Positions 18,399-27,441 of a DNA stretch of 64,000 nt are shown one piece after another. The notes below the pieces were generated by a model. The model was not told the origin of the DNA and searched no databases. It worked only from the letters and a program-made list of their open reading frames with translations. The stretch spans positions 558,001-622,000 of the forward strand of contig NZ_ATWN01000001.1 in assembly GCF_000421265.1 (NCBI RefSeq). The letters run 5' to 3'. This stretch comes from Thalassospira lucentensis MCCC 1A00383 = DSM 14000. Its GTDB lineage: Bacteria > Pseudomonadota > Alphaproteobacteria > Rhodospirillales > Thalassospiraceae. The position numbers and the translations under genes are program-made. How positions within the stretch are numbered: position 1 is the stretch's first letter; the number at the start of each line of letters is the position of its first letter.

Positions 18399-20828
18399 TT
18401 GTCTGATTTCGACAACATATTCCGGTCTGCGATGGATCTGTATGAATCAGGCCAGCTTGCGGAGGCTGAACAAGCCTGTCGCAAGATGACACGCGCATTT
18501 CCACAGGCAGCAGAAGCAATGCATCTTGCCGGTCTTGTCGCCATGCGTCAGGGAAATCAGGCCGTTGCTGCCGAACGCATGGGACGTGCTGCCATTGCCG
18601 ACGCCAACAGTGCCGAAATCCAGCATGATCACGCACAAGCCTTAAAATCCGTCGGTAAATTGCGTGATGCAATTGGTGCATTTAAACGGGCTATCCGACT
18701 GTGTCCGGATGCACCTGCACTTTATTGCAATATCGCCAATACATATCGCCAACTTGATGAACTCGACGCAGCCCGGGAAAACTACCAATATGCGTTGGAA
18801 CTGGCCCCGGAAGTTGCCGAAATTCATGCTAATTATGCTGCCTGCCTTTATGCGTTGGGCGATGTTGGTGGGGCTGAAACGTCTTGTTTGACCGCGCTTA
18901 AAATGCGTGATGATATCGTCAATGCACTCGTTCTGATTGGCCAAATCAGGCTAGATCAGGGACGAACGGTTTCAGCGAGCGAGCCGTTACGCCGCGCGCT
19001 TGATCTTGAACCCGGTCATCAACGCGCCTTAACGGCCTATGGTGATGCTCTTTTCCGTTTGGGACAGTTTGCCGGGGCGCAGCATTGTTTGCGTCAGGTT
19101 CTTGCGCTTGATCCCACCGATGCGCCCGCACGTCGAACTTTGGCATTGCTCAATTTGCGGGTCGGGCAGGGAACAGAAGCCATTGGGGCGCTTGAGCCAC
19201 TTTTAACGGCCAACCCCGAAGATCCTCAACTTTTGCTGATGATGGGCGAGGCGCTCAGCATTGTGGGACGTCATAGTGAAGCCGTTGAACGGTTTGGCGC
19301 GGCAATCGGTGTTGGGGGCGGCGATGACGCGGTATTCCGCCTTGCGGTCGAACTGGCCGAAGAAGGCGATACTGCATCGGCGCAATCGGTCCTGCAAAAC
19401 GGCATTGATCGCAAGATCGCAGCAGGCGAAAACGCCGCCCTGTTTAGAACGGCCCGCCGGTTGCTGTTTGCCCCCGTGCCGACCAACATTGCGGCACAGA
19501 ATGACGAAGTCGTTCGTGAGTTGCTTGATGACACGATGGATGAAGACTCGCTTGAACCGGGGCTGGAGTATGTCGGTGCAGACCGTATTGATCCGACTAT
19601 TCTGACACGTTTTCCGCCAGTTTGGCGTGCCGCCCTTCGTCCTGAGGGGGACAAGCAACTGCGCGCGGTTGGTCATTACTGGGAGCAGCTGGTGTCGGGA
19701 TACGACGTGCCCGAAGTCAGCAAGGACAAGGTCCATAACGGCGGTAAAATCCGCATCGGGGTCGTTTCCGCCAATATGTGCGAAAATGGTATTGGGCGAT
19801 GGATTGTCGGGCTTGTGGATGCGATTGACCGGGATCGGTTCGATGTCACTGTCATCCGCCCGCCAACTGGCGAAGACGATATTACTGTGCGTATTGACGA
19901 ACATGCCGATCTTGTCGTGCCATTGCCACTTGATCCATTGCATTCCGCGCGCGTTATTGCCGGGCTTGATCTTGATGTCTTGCATTATGTCGATCCGCAG
20001 GCTGATGCCTACACAATGCTGCTGGCAAGCTGGCGTTTGGCCCCGATGCAGATTTCCGGTGGCGGTATTGCCGCAACCAGTGGTCTTTCAAATATCGATT
20101 ATCACTTGATTGCCGAAGACTGGGAAACCGCAGGCGGTGAAAAACGGTTTAGCGAAAAATTGATCCGGTTACCCGGATTGTTTGTCAATGCCACACGGCC
20201 AGATGACCTTGGTCTGACAACGACTGATCTGCAACGACACTGGCGTCTGGCGCAAGATAGAAATACCTATTTGTGTCCGCAGCCATTGGATGTTTTGACC
20301 GCCGAATTTGATCCGCTGATTGCCGAAATCCTGCGACTTGATGAAACGGCTGAACTTATTTTAATCGCACCGGAACGTGATAGTTGGGACGCGGCATGGG
20401 GACGGCGGTTTGCTGTCAATTATGCTGATGTTGCCGGACGCATGCGGTTTGTTTCGGTGCGCAATCGGTCCGATATGCTGTCACTTTTGTGTGCGGTCGA
20501 TGTGGTGCTTGAAAGCCCGGCATGGAACGATGCAATGCTGGCGTTTGATTGCCTTGGGCTTGGTGTGCCGTTGGTGACCTTGCCCGGTAGTGCGGCACGG
20601 TCACGGCGCAGCCATACCTGTTATCGTCAGATTTCAGTGTTTGATTGTGTGGCGTATCATTCTGCCGATTACGTTGATACAGCACTCACGCTGGCGACCG
20701 ATAAACGCCGCCGTTCGGTCGTCTCACAAGCAATCCGCAGTCGATCCCACATCCTGTTTGGGCAAAAATCATCCTTTGATGCTTACATGCAGTTTCTTGA
20801 GAAAACCATTCAACCGGCCTATGCCTAA
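18399..20828 (+). CDS. TPR protein with O-GlcNAc-transferase-like (GT41/SPINDLY) C-terminus
   Basis: An 809-residue cytoplasmic protein. Residues about 1-320 form roughly nine 34-residue TPR units, recognisable by repeats such as YCNIANTYRQLDELDAA and YANYAACLYALGDVGGA-like helices. From about 445 (IRIGVVSANMCENG) to the end the sequence looks like the two-Rossmann GT-B domain of bacterial OGT/SPINDLY proteins. These add sugars to Ser/Thr of target proteins, in some bacteria flagellin. The start is a TTG with GAAGG 6 bp upstream; the next ATG would lose the first helix. No target gene is adjacent. Confidence 0.75.
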   Translation: MSDFDNIFRSAMDLYESGQLAEAEQACRKMTRAFPQAAEAMHLAGLVAMRQGNQAVAAERMGRAAIADANSAEIQHDHAQALKSVGKLRDAIGAFKRAIRLCPDAPALYCNIANTYRQLDELDAARENYQYALELAPEVAEIHANYAACLYALGDVGGAETSCLTALKMRDDIVNALVLIGQIRLDQGRTVSASEPLRRALDLEPGHQRALTAYGDALFRLGQFAGAQHCLRQVLALDPTDAPARRTLALLNLRVGQGTEAIGALEPLLTANPEDPQLLLMMGEALSIVGRHSEAVERFGAAIGVGGGDDAVFRLAVELAEEGDTASAQSVLQNGIDRKIAAGENAALFRTARRLLFAPVPTNIAAQNDEVVRELLDDTMDEDSLEPGLEYVGADRIDPTILTRFPPVWRAALRPEGDKQLRAVGHYWEQLVSGYDVPEVSKDKVHNGGKIRIGVVSANMCENGIGRWIVGLVDAIDRDRFDVTVIRPPTGEDDITVRIDEHADLVVPLPLDPLHSARVIAGLDLDVLHYVDPQADAYTMLLASWRLAPMQISGGGIAATSGLSNIDYHLIAEDWETAGGEKRFSEKLIRLPGLFVNATRPDDLGLTTTDLQRHWRLAQDRNTYLCPQPLDVLTAEFDPLIAEILRLDETAELILIAPERDSWDAAWGRRFAVNYADVAGRMRFVSVRNRSDMLSLLCAVDVVLESPAWNDAMLAFDCLGLGVPLVTLPGSAARSRRSHTCYRQISVFDCVAYHSADYVDTALTLATDKRRRSVVSQAIRSRSHILFGQKSSFDAYMQFLEKTIQPAYA

Positions 20829-20896
20829 TCCCGATGTAGGAGGATAGGCGGCCGGTTGATTTGATGTTCCATCAAGGTTTTCAGCAAAAGCTTGCG

Positions 20897-21400
20897 TCAG
20901 CTTAACGCATCGATGTCTGCTTCTGACAGGGCGGCGGGGACGATGGTTAATGGCAAACGCAACTGGCCAACCGTGTCGCTTTTGGTCAGGTCAGTGATAA
21001 GCGGGCCGGGGCCCTCGGAATTGGTGCCAGCGGCGAGAACAAGAATGGAAATTTGTTCTTCTTCTTCAAGCAACGTCAGCAATTCGTCCTTCAGGCGGCC
21101 TTCGCGGATAAACAGAAGCGGCATGGCGCCGGTTTGTTCATGGACATAGGCGGCCAGTTCATTGACGCGGGCTTCTGCCTCCTCGCGGGCTTCTTCCTTC
21201 ATCAGGTCGCCAACAGCGACCCAGTGCTGAAATTCTGCAGGTTCAATAACGCTCAATAACGCAACGCGACCACCCGTATGTTGCGCACGGCGGCAGGCAT
21301 AACGAAGTGCCTTAGTCATCTCGTCACTGTCATCGACCACAACAAGAAACGTTCGGTTTGTTGATGTGCGCAGTTCCGCATCGGCATCGTGTGAAGTCAT
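20897..21400 (-). CDS. Universal stress protein, UspA family
   Basis: A 167-residue single Usp domain. It begins after a short tail with RTFLVVVDDSDEMTKAL, the strand and Asp of the nucleotide-binding fold, and continues with VALLSVIEP. The ATP-binding consensus G-2x-G-9x-G(S/T) is poorly conserved near the C-terminus (AAGTNSEGPGPL), so this may be the non-ATP-binding type. It is convergent with the TPR gene; no clear terminator lies in the 68-bp gap. The target process is unknown. Confidence 0.85.
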   Translation of the reverse strand: MTSHDADAELRTSTNRTFLVVVDDSDEMTKALRYACRRAQHTGGRVALLSVIEPAEFQHWVAVGDLMKEEAREEAEARVNELAAYVHEQTGAMPLLFIREGRLKDELLTLLEEEEQISILVLAAGTNSEGPGPLITDLTKSDTVGQLRLPLTIVPAALSEADIDALS

Positions 21401-21639
21401 ATGTAAGCCCTGATTAGTTTACCTGATCGGCAATCATGGCACTGAGTGTGGGACAGCGACATTGGCCTGTTCCATAAAGTGTGCCGTAATTCGAGGCCTG
21501 TTTCCAAGCTGTTTTTTAGCTCTTCGGGCAAAGAATTATCTATTGCGCAAGTGCGAGATAATTGCTGCGTACGCACAGTCAACTGTTTTGAAAGCAGGCA
21601 ATAAGGGACGTTAGCCTTGTCAGGCGACGGTTTGGAAAA

Positions 21640-22404
21640 TTATCCCTTGCGGAAGACGACGCTTGCGACCCAGCCAGAAATCACGGCAATGATCACGGCA
21701 ATGATGCCGTAAAGTGCCGAGTAACGGTGGGCAAAGTCATAGACTTCTGCGCTGACCCCGGTTTTAGAAACCACCAGCGGGGTTGTTTTGACACTGGCAA
21801 TGCGTCCATCGCGGATCAAATAGACATTGATCATGTAGGTGCCGGTCGGTGTGTTGGCCGGAAAATGGATATCGGTCCTAAACAACTGGTTTGACAAAAA
21901 ACTGATTTTTGCCGGGCGCTGGTTAAACAAGCCAATGTTTTGCATGTTGCGCACCAGCGCGTCACGATAGGCCTTCTGGTCGACTTCCGTGATGTCGGTG
22001 GCTGCGATAAAACGCTGATGTTCCAAGCCAATACGATAATCTCTGAGCACATTGTCGTTGGCAATAATGTCCATCGGTCGGTTTGATGCGCTGGCGTAGT
22101 ATGTCGGAACGTTTTTGAAGGTGGCACTTTCGCGGTTCACCCATATTCCGACAGTGCGTTCCTTGCGCCGCACGACCATATCCTGATCCGGGCCGCGCAC
22201 AGTGACGATAATGTCGCCTTCGTTCTGAACCGCACCAAACAGCAAAACATCGGTGCCGGTAAAGCCGGTTGTGATGGCAACAAGGTGGTTTGACAAATCC
22301 ACCACCAGCGCATCGGCACGGCTGTTCTTAAGCGGCAAGGTCGCTGCGATGACGGTAACAGCAGCCATGAATGCGATGCGAAACATGTGCGGGGAAAATG
22401 GCAT
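21640..22404 (-). CDS. TIGR02186-type membrane-anchored periplasmic protein
   Basis: A 254-residue protein with an N-terminal signal segment (FRIAFMAAVTVIAATL), a periplasmic beta-rich body and one C-terminal helix (LYGIIAVIIAVISGWVASVVF) with a short basic tail. This layout matches the TIGR02186 family, found beside TauE/SafE permeases in alphaproteobacteria; its biochemical role is not known. The ATG at 22404 shares one base with the stop of the upstream permease gene (TGATG), and GGGGAA lies 8 bp before it, so the two are translationally coupled and probably work together. Confidence 0.85.
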   Translation of the reverse strand: MPFSPHMFRIAFMAAVTVIAATLPLKNSRADALVVDLSNHLVAITTGFTGTDVLLFGAVQNEGDIIVTVRGPDQDMVVRRKERTVGIWVNRESATFKNVPTYYASASNRPMDIIANDNVLRDYRIGLEHQRFIAATDITEVDQKAYRDALVRNMQNIGLFNQRPAKISFLSNQLFRTDIHFPANTPTGTYMINVYLIRDGRIASVKTTPLVVSKTGVSAEVYDFAHRYSALYGIIAVIIAVISGWVASVVFRKG

Positions 22405-23327
22405 CACAGGTTCCCCGGCATGATCGAATAAAGCTCGCTTGGTTCGATCACCAAATCAAACAACAGTTTGAGACAGACCGACAGCACAAGCAAACCAAGG
22501 AGCGCACGAAGGTGTTCTGCCTTCAGGCGCGATCCGAACCGCGCGCCAAACTGTGCGCCAATCACCCCACCAATCAAAAGCAAGGTCGCAAGGGCGACAT
22601 CAACCGTTTGAGTCTGGATCGATTGCAGGAATGTGACGTTCGCAGTGACAAAGATGATTTGAAAAAGCGACGTACCGATCACGACGCCGGTCGGCATACC
22701 CAGAAGATAGATCATGGCGGGGACCATGACAAAGCCGCCACCAACCCCCATCAGGGCCGTCAGCATGCCGACGAAGAACCCAATAACAAGGGGCAAAAGC
22801 GCACTGATGTAAAGGCCCGAACGGTAAAACCGCATTTTGAACGGTAGGCCATGAATATAACTGTGCTGGTGTTTCTTACGGCGGCGGATGCCGCCACCTT
22901 TGCGGCGCGTACGGAAAATGGCGCGTGATGCCTCAAACAGCATCATGCCGCCAATGATGCCAAGGAAGATCACATAGCAAAGCGAAATCACAAGGTCGAT
23001 CTGCCCGAGTGATCGCAACCAGGCAAAGACCCAGACACCAACCGTTGATCCGACGATGCCGCCGACCAACAAAACCAGCCCCATCTTCAGGTCAACATTA
23101 CCGCGTCGCCAATGGGCGAAAACACCCGATACTGACGATGCGACGATCTGGTTTGCTGCCGTGGCAACAGATACTGCCGGGGGGATGCCATAAAAAATCA
23201 AAAGCGGCGTAATCAAGAAGCCGCCGCCGACGCCAAACAGGCCAGACAAAAAGCCTACCCCGCCGCCCAGTCCCAGAATAAGGAATATATTTACCGATAT
23301 TTCGGCAATCGGGAGATAGATTTGCAT
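22404..23327 (-). CDS. Sulfite/organosulfonate exporter, TauE/SafE family permease
   Basis: Polytopic membrane protein of 307 residues with about eight hydrophobic segments in two repeats, each opening with a glycine-rich signature (FLSGLFGVGGGFLITPLL near residue 24; LMGVGGGFVMVPAMIYL in the second half). TauE/SafE proteins export sulfite, sulfoacetate or related anions. The start was placed at MQIYLPIAEISVN, the common family N-terminus; an ORF extension to 23417 reads as non-coding. The next gene is the coupled TIGR02186 protein, and tusA lies divergently 120 bp away, suggesting a sulfur locus. Confidence 0.88.
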   Translation of the reverse strand: MQIYLPIAEISVNIFLILGLGGGVGFLSGLFGVGGGFLITPLLIFYGIPPAVSVATAANQIVASSVSGVFAHWRRGNVDLKMGLVLLVGGIVGSTVGVWVFAWLRSLGQIDLVISLCYVIFLGIIGGMMLFEASRAIFRTRRKGGGIRRRKKHQHSYIHGLPFKMRFYRSGLYISALLPLVIGFFVGMLTALMGVGGGFVMVPAMIYLLGMPTGVVIGTSLFQIIFVTANVTFLQSIQTQTVDVALATLLLIGGVIGAQFGARFGSRLKAEHLRALLGLLVLSVCLKLLFDLVIEPSELYSIMPGNL

Positions 23328-23447
23328 CTTGGGGAGGCTAACAGCGTTTGATTGATTGTTATTATTCAGTCTAACATATTGTGCAAATGCAACAATCGCC
23401 AATTGGCGCTTTATCATACAGAAACCGCTTTTTTTATAAGGTCCTTC

Positions 23448-23699
23448 ATGTCGACATCTTCAAGTGATGATTTTGATGTAATTTTGGATGCGCGGGGCTT
23501 GATTTGCCCGATGCCCGTACTCAAGGCGAAAAAAGCCCTCCGGGATGTTCCTGCGGGCGGTATGCTTAAGGTTATGGCCACAGATCCAGGATCAGTGGCG
23601 GATATGAAAGCATTTTGTGAGATGACCGGAAACCGGTTGCGATCGTCCGAGAAATCCGATGACGTTTTCATTTATCACATTGAAAAAGTCGCCCCCTGA
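23448..23699 (+). CDS. tusA: TusA-family sulfurtransferase
   Basis: Small 83-residue sulfur carrier. The catalytic cysteine is in LDARGLICPMPVLKAKKAL near residue 21, the CPxP signature of TusA/SirA proteins, and the rest folds as the two-layer domain ending in a beta strand. AAGG sits 6 bp before the chosen ATG, while the frame upstream is not needed. TusA passes persulfide sulfur to tRNA thiolation or to sulfur oxidation pathways. Here it is divergent from a sulfite-type exporter and may serve sulfur handling rather than tRNA. Confidence 0.92.
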   Translation: MSTSSSDDFDVILDARGLICPMPVLKAKKALRDVPAGGMLKVMATDPGSVADMKAFCEMTGNRLRSSEKSDDVFIYHIEKVAP

Positions 23700-23782
23700 T
23701 CCGGCATCGCACAATCCCATCAATGCTGAACATCTGTGCATCTGTCTGACAATGCTAAACGCCCCTGAGAAAGACGATTTCC

Positions 23783-24265
23783 ATGCAAGACGCCCCACAA
23801 AAACTGACATGGGTTTCCTGTCGTTTTGACGAGATGACCCCGCATCAGGTTTACAGCCTGCTAAAGTTGCGCCAGCAAATCTTTATCATCGAACAGGAAT
23901 GCATTTTCCCCGAGATTGATGGTCTTGATCCGCTTTGCGATCACATCATTGCCCTTGATGGGGAGACTGTTCTCGCCGCCGTTCGCATCGTCGGACCGGG
24001 CATTGATCCTGATCATGTAGAACAAGGCGACCGACCTGCGATTGGCCGTGTCGTGGCAAGTGAAGTTTTGCGGGGGAAGGGGATGGGGCGCCAATTGATG
24101 ACCCATGCGATTGACCATTGCGATCAAAAGTTTTCCGGCAAGGCGATCTATCTTAATGCGCAGCTATATCTAAAGAAGTTCTACGAAGACATTGGCTTTA
24201 TTCAGTTTGGCGAGGTGTACGAGGAAGACGGCATTCCTCACATTTGTATGGAACGCCCGGCGTAA
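23783..24265 (+). CDS. elaA: ElaA-like GNAT acetyltransferase
   Basis: A 160-residue GNAT protein of the ElaA type. Diagnostic segments are LYxLLKLRQQIFIIEQEC-like (residues about 25-45, containing the FIIEQEC core), ILLA-type VLAAVRIVGPG, and the CoA loop LRGKGMGRQLM near 95. Late conserved AQLYLKKFYEDIGF closes the fold. The cellular acceptor of ElaA proteins is unknown. It lies 83 bp downstream of tusA on the same strand and could be in the same transcript. Confidence 0.88.
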   Translation: MQDAPQKLTWVSCRFDEMTPHQVYSLLKLRQQIFIIEQECIFPEIDGLDPLCDHIIALDGETVLAAVRIVGPGIDPDHVEQGDRPAIGRVVASEVLRGKGMGRQLMTHAIDHCDQKFSGKAIYLNAQLYLKKFYEDIGFIQFGEVYEEDGIPHICMERPA

Positions 24266-24299
24266 TCTGCTTCTTGATACATTGATATGGGGGACGGAA

Positions 24300-24327
24300 T
24301 TGCGCTGATTGTTAGGGATCAGCGCAA
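24300..24327. terminator. Hairpin between convergent elaA and DUF2336 genes
   Basis: A perfect 10-bp stem, TTGCGCTGAT with ATCAGCGCAA, around GTTAGGG-type loop bases 24310-24317. It overlaps the DUF2336 stop codon. No T-run follows on either side, so termination is only likely. Confidence 0.5.
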
Positions 24328-25704
24328 GCCGGTCGTTGTCATCCCGGTAAAGAATTCCAGCTGCCAGTTCATGTCATCCTCGCTAAGCGGGTATTGATTG
24401 CCGTTGCGTGGATTAAGCGTCTGACTTGGCGGGACGTGGCCCAATTTGACCTGAATTTTAACGGCAAGGTCGGCAGGCAGCCCGGCTTTCCATGTCAGGG
24501 CAACAACCCCTTTGGCTGAATGCGTGTTGAGCACCTTTGTCACAGCTTCCGGGGGAATACCGGCAAGAACGGAAAGGGCCGCACGGGCGAATTTAACATC
24601 ATTGGCGGCAAGGGCTTTGGCGACTTCCTTGTCGGTCAGCTTCTTTTTGGCGTGCATGGCAACCGCCTTGTCATAGGCTGGTTCTTCTTCCTCTTCTCCG
24701 GCAGCCGCCGTTGCCGCATCCTTGCCATCGGCTTTGCCTTTGACCGATTCAGCTGGCGCGCCTTTTTTGGCTTTATTCTTGGGCTCTTCGGCAGGGGCTT
24801 CGCGTTTTTCGAACTCGCCAGATGCAATTCGACGCTGGACGACTTCGCGCACGGCCTCGAGTTGGTCTTTCTTAAGGTCCTTGCGCCGTTCAAGTACGCT
24901 GATCAGGTTTTCTGCAACAAACCGGGCAAGTTTACCCGCCGCAGTTGGTGGCAGTTCCGGGCGCTCGACCAATGGCTGGTGCCATTCTGGATAATCAGGG
25001 GCACGGTCAATCAGTTGATCAAGGGTTTCTTCGCGGATTTGTGCCGAACGGTTGCCCAAAAGATGCGAAATGGCATCTTTGTCACTGCTCGCAGCAATGG
25101 CATCAGCCAGTTTTTCGCCGACATTGCGTCGACGCGAGACAAAGCTCAGCGCGCCGCGACCAGAACTCCCCTCGATGATTTCAAGAAGGTCGTCTTCGCT
25201 TAGAACCGGCGAATATTGCAAGACCGGACCACACACGACACTTTCGGCATCACGCGCAAGCTGCTGAATGATCGGCTGCGGGGCGTCGGCGATGTCTTTA
25301 AGTGTTTGGGAAATAACCTGACGAACATGGACGGCCTGATCGCGCGCCAGTTTATCAAGTGCCTCATAGGTCATACGGCGGAGTTTGTCGCTTTCGTTTG
25401 GCGTCAGGCCAGCCGAAAGATGGGCGATTTTTTCGGCAAGGCTGCCACGAACGCTGTCATCTGTATCGTCGGTTAGAAAGACGTCAGCTTGCACCGGGGT
25501 TGCTTCGTTGGCGGCAATATGCCGACGCACCGAAGAATCGGTGTCGTTGGCAAGGAAATACAGGATTTCAGGGCGCGTATCATGGCGCTGGGCAAGCGTT
25601 CCTCGCACACCGGCATCAGGACTTGCCGCCATTTCCTTGGCTTCGTCGTAGGTGATGGGGGTTTCGCGTCGCTTGGTGAATACCCGCTGCAAAAATCCCT
25701 TCAT
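24319..25704 (-). CDS. DUF2336 domain-containing HEAT-like repeat protein
   Basis: A 461-residue soluble alpha-helical protein. The first 270 residues carry HEAT-like repeats with recurring D-(S/A)-x-VR units (DAGVRGTLAQR, DSSVRRHIAAN, DDSVRGSLAEK), the DUF2336 arrangement. A charged, low-complexity Glu/Lys/Ala linker (about 315-355) is followed by a C-terminal helical region. Function is unknown; family members occur mainly in alphaproteobacteria. AGGAGG lies 8 bp before the ATG. It is the last gene of an operon with a diguanylate cyclase and an EAL protein (12-bp gap), which suggests a role in c-di-GMP signalling as scaffold or effector. Confidence 0.85.
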   Translation of the reverse strand: MKGFLQRVFTKRRETPITYDEAKEMAASPDAGVRGTLAQRHDTRPEILYFLANDTDSSVRRHIAANEATPVQADVFLTDDTDDSVRGSLAEKIAHLSAGLTPNESDKLRRMTYEALDKLARDQAVHVRQVISQTLKDIADAPQPIIQQLARDAESVVCGPVLQYSPVLSEDDLLEIIEGSSGRGALSFVSRRRNVGEKLADAIAASSDKDAISHLLGNRSAQIREETLDQLIDRAPDYPEWHQPLVERPELPPTAAGKLARFVAENLISVLERRKDLKKDQLEAVREVVQRRIASGEFEKREAPAEEPKNKAKKGAPAESVKGKADGKDAATAAAGEEEEEPAYDKAVAMHAKKKLTDKEVAKALAANDVKFARAALSVLAGIPPEAVTKVLNTHSAKGVVALTWKAGLPADLAVKIQVKLGHVPPSQTLNPRNGNQYPLSEDDMNWQLEFFTGMTTTGLR

Positions 25705-25716
25705 CGGGCATTCCTC

Positions 25717-27441
25717 CTAATCTTCGATCTTAGCCGAATTGGTTGTACCGGGGGCAGATGCAATGCCAAAGCGGCCCTTGCCGAGTTTTTTAACTTGATA
25801 CATCGTTTGGTCAGCACGCTGCACAAGGAGTTCCAAATCTTCTTTCGAACCGGCTTCATGCACGGCAATCCCCACTGATATGCCCAGCGGATGGTCCTTG
25901 TCACCGGAATACTTCGAAAGTATGGCGCTTTCTTTCATCAGTGTCTTGGCACGATTTGAGGCGGCCGCCACATCAGCACCTTCAAGCCATAAGACAAACT
26001 CGTCGCCACCCAGCCGCGCAACCAGATCTGATGGGCGGACATTTTCTTCGAGCACCTTGGTTAAGGCCAGAATGGCTTCATCTCCAACCTGATGTCCGTG
26101 GATGTCGTTGACCATTTTGAAGTTGTCCATATCGACATACATCAACGATGCTGGCTCAAGGTCGCGTTGCAGGCGGCTGTGACGGCGTTTGAGTTCATCA
26201 AAGAATGCCCGGCGGTTCAGAAGTCCAGTCATACCATCTGTACGTGACAAGGTCAGAATGCGTTCATGCTGAATTGCCTGTTCGATGGCGATGCCGATTT
26301 GATCAGCAACTTCCGTCATGATCGCACGTTCGCCGTCATTGGGGTCCGGATGATTACTATCAAACAGGAAGATGACTGCACCATTGTTACGCTGGTGATA
26401 GTGGCAGGGCAGGGCAAAGACATGCCATGTGTCAATCTGGGCGTCGAAAACTTCGCCCGATTGCTGGAGTTTCGCTAGTGCCTGTCTGGAAATCTCGTTT
26501 GCGTCTTTGTTGTCATCACCTGCTGCGATCTCCAGTTCGTTGGTTTCATCATTGCGTTTGAAAATGACACAATTTGCGCAGGCCAGTGCGCGTGTGCTGG
26601 CCTCCGACGCGCCCTTAAGAACCATCAACGGATCAATTTCATCACGCATGGTCCGCACGATATACGTCATCAGTCGATCACGGTTTCGCGCGATCGACAC
26701 TTCGCTTTCGCGGCGGCGTTGTTCAGTGATGTCATGCGCAAGCCCGCGGGTGCCGATCCATTTTCCTTCGCGCGAATAAACCGGTGTTGACGATACTGCA
26801 AGACAGGCATCATTGCCGTTTGACCGGCGCAACCATACCGGAACATCGCGCACGGCCTTCTGGGTGCGGAAAACGTGCTCGGCATCCTGATCGGCGATAT
26901 CAAGAATGAAATGACGTGGAAAACGGTCGACGATTTCTTCGGCGCGATAGCCAAGTGCACCGCGCGGCGAAACAAAGATAAACTTGCCGTTTTCGTCGGT
27001 TTCCCAGGCAAATGCAGACGATACTTCGACAATGTCGCGATACCGTTGCCGCGAATCAATCAGGGCTTCTCGCAAGTTGCGGTCCATGCTGACATCGCGC
27101 GGCAGCAACATCACATGGTTGTTGGTCGTCGGAAGCGCTGTTAACTCAAGTGTGGCTGTGCCGCGCTGAACTTCAAAGGTCAACATTTCAACCACACCGC
27201 CGGGTGTAGTTAACGCGCGGCGGATCAGTTGGTAAATTTCGGGAAACAACCCGTCGCGAATACCATTGGCAAAACCAACCGCATTCTTATTGGCAAACAA
27301 TGGAACGCCATGCGCGTCCATGACAATCACTGGTGCTTCGGCATCTGCCATCACCTTTGGATCAAGCGCAAAGACTTCTGCGTCGTAACCTGTCAGGTCG
27401 TCACTATTATGGTCGATGGGGGCAGGATGACGGGTGTTCAT
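25717..27441 (-). CDS. Diguanylate cyclase with PAS, PAS and GAF-like sensing regions
   Basis: Soluble 574-residue protein. Two PAS-like segments (about 30-125 and 135-250; the second has DENGKFIFVSPRGALGY) are followed by a GAF-like region (about 270-395) and the GGDEF domain (about 405-560). The active site is RLGGDEF, with RPSD five residues before it as the product-inhibition site. The predicted activity is c-di-GMP synthesis. Its ATG overlaps the TGA of the upstream EAL gene by four bases (ATGA), so a synthase and a likely hydrolase are made together. Confidence 0.93.
   Translation of the reverse strand: MNTRHPAPIDHNSDDLTGYDAEVFALDPKVMADAEAPVIVMDAHGVPLFANKNAVGFANGIRDGLFPEIYQLIRRALTTPGGVVEMLTFEVQRGTATLELTALPTTNNHVMLLPRDVSMDRNLREALIDSRQRYRDIVEVSSAFAWETDENGKFIFVSPRGALGYRAEEIVDRFPRHFILDIADQDAEHVFRTQKAVRDVPVWLRRSNGNDACLAVSSTPVYSREGKWIGTRGLAHDITEQRRRESEVSIARNRDRLMTYIVRTMRDEIDPLMVLKGASEASTRALACANCVIFKRNDETNELEIAAGDDNKDANEISRQALAKLQQSGEVFDAQIDTWHVFALPCHYHQRNNGAVIFLFDSNHPDPNDGERAIMTEVADQIGIAIEQAIQHERILTLSRTDGMTGLLNRRAFFDELKRRHSRLQRDLEPASLMYVDMDNFKMVNDIHGHQVGDEAILALTKVLEENVRPSDLVARLGGDEFVLWLEGADVAAASNRAKTLMKESAILSKYSGDKDHPLGISVGIAVHEAGSKEDLELLVQRADQTMYQVKKLGKGRFGIASAPGTTNSAKIED

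Noticed and set aside
19203-19985. A 260-residue reverse-strand frame across the TPR/OGT gene
   Set aside because: It lies wholly in antisense to a conserved protein and shows no family signature.
22371-22847. A forward frame of 158 residues opposite TauE/TIGR02186
   Set aside because: Very rich in Lys, Gln, Asp and His with no hydrophobic core; antisense to two well-supported genes.
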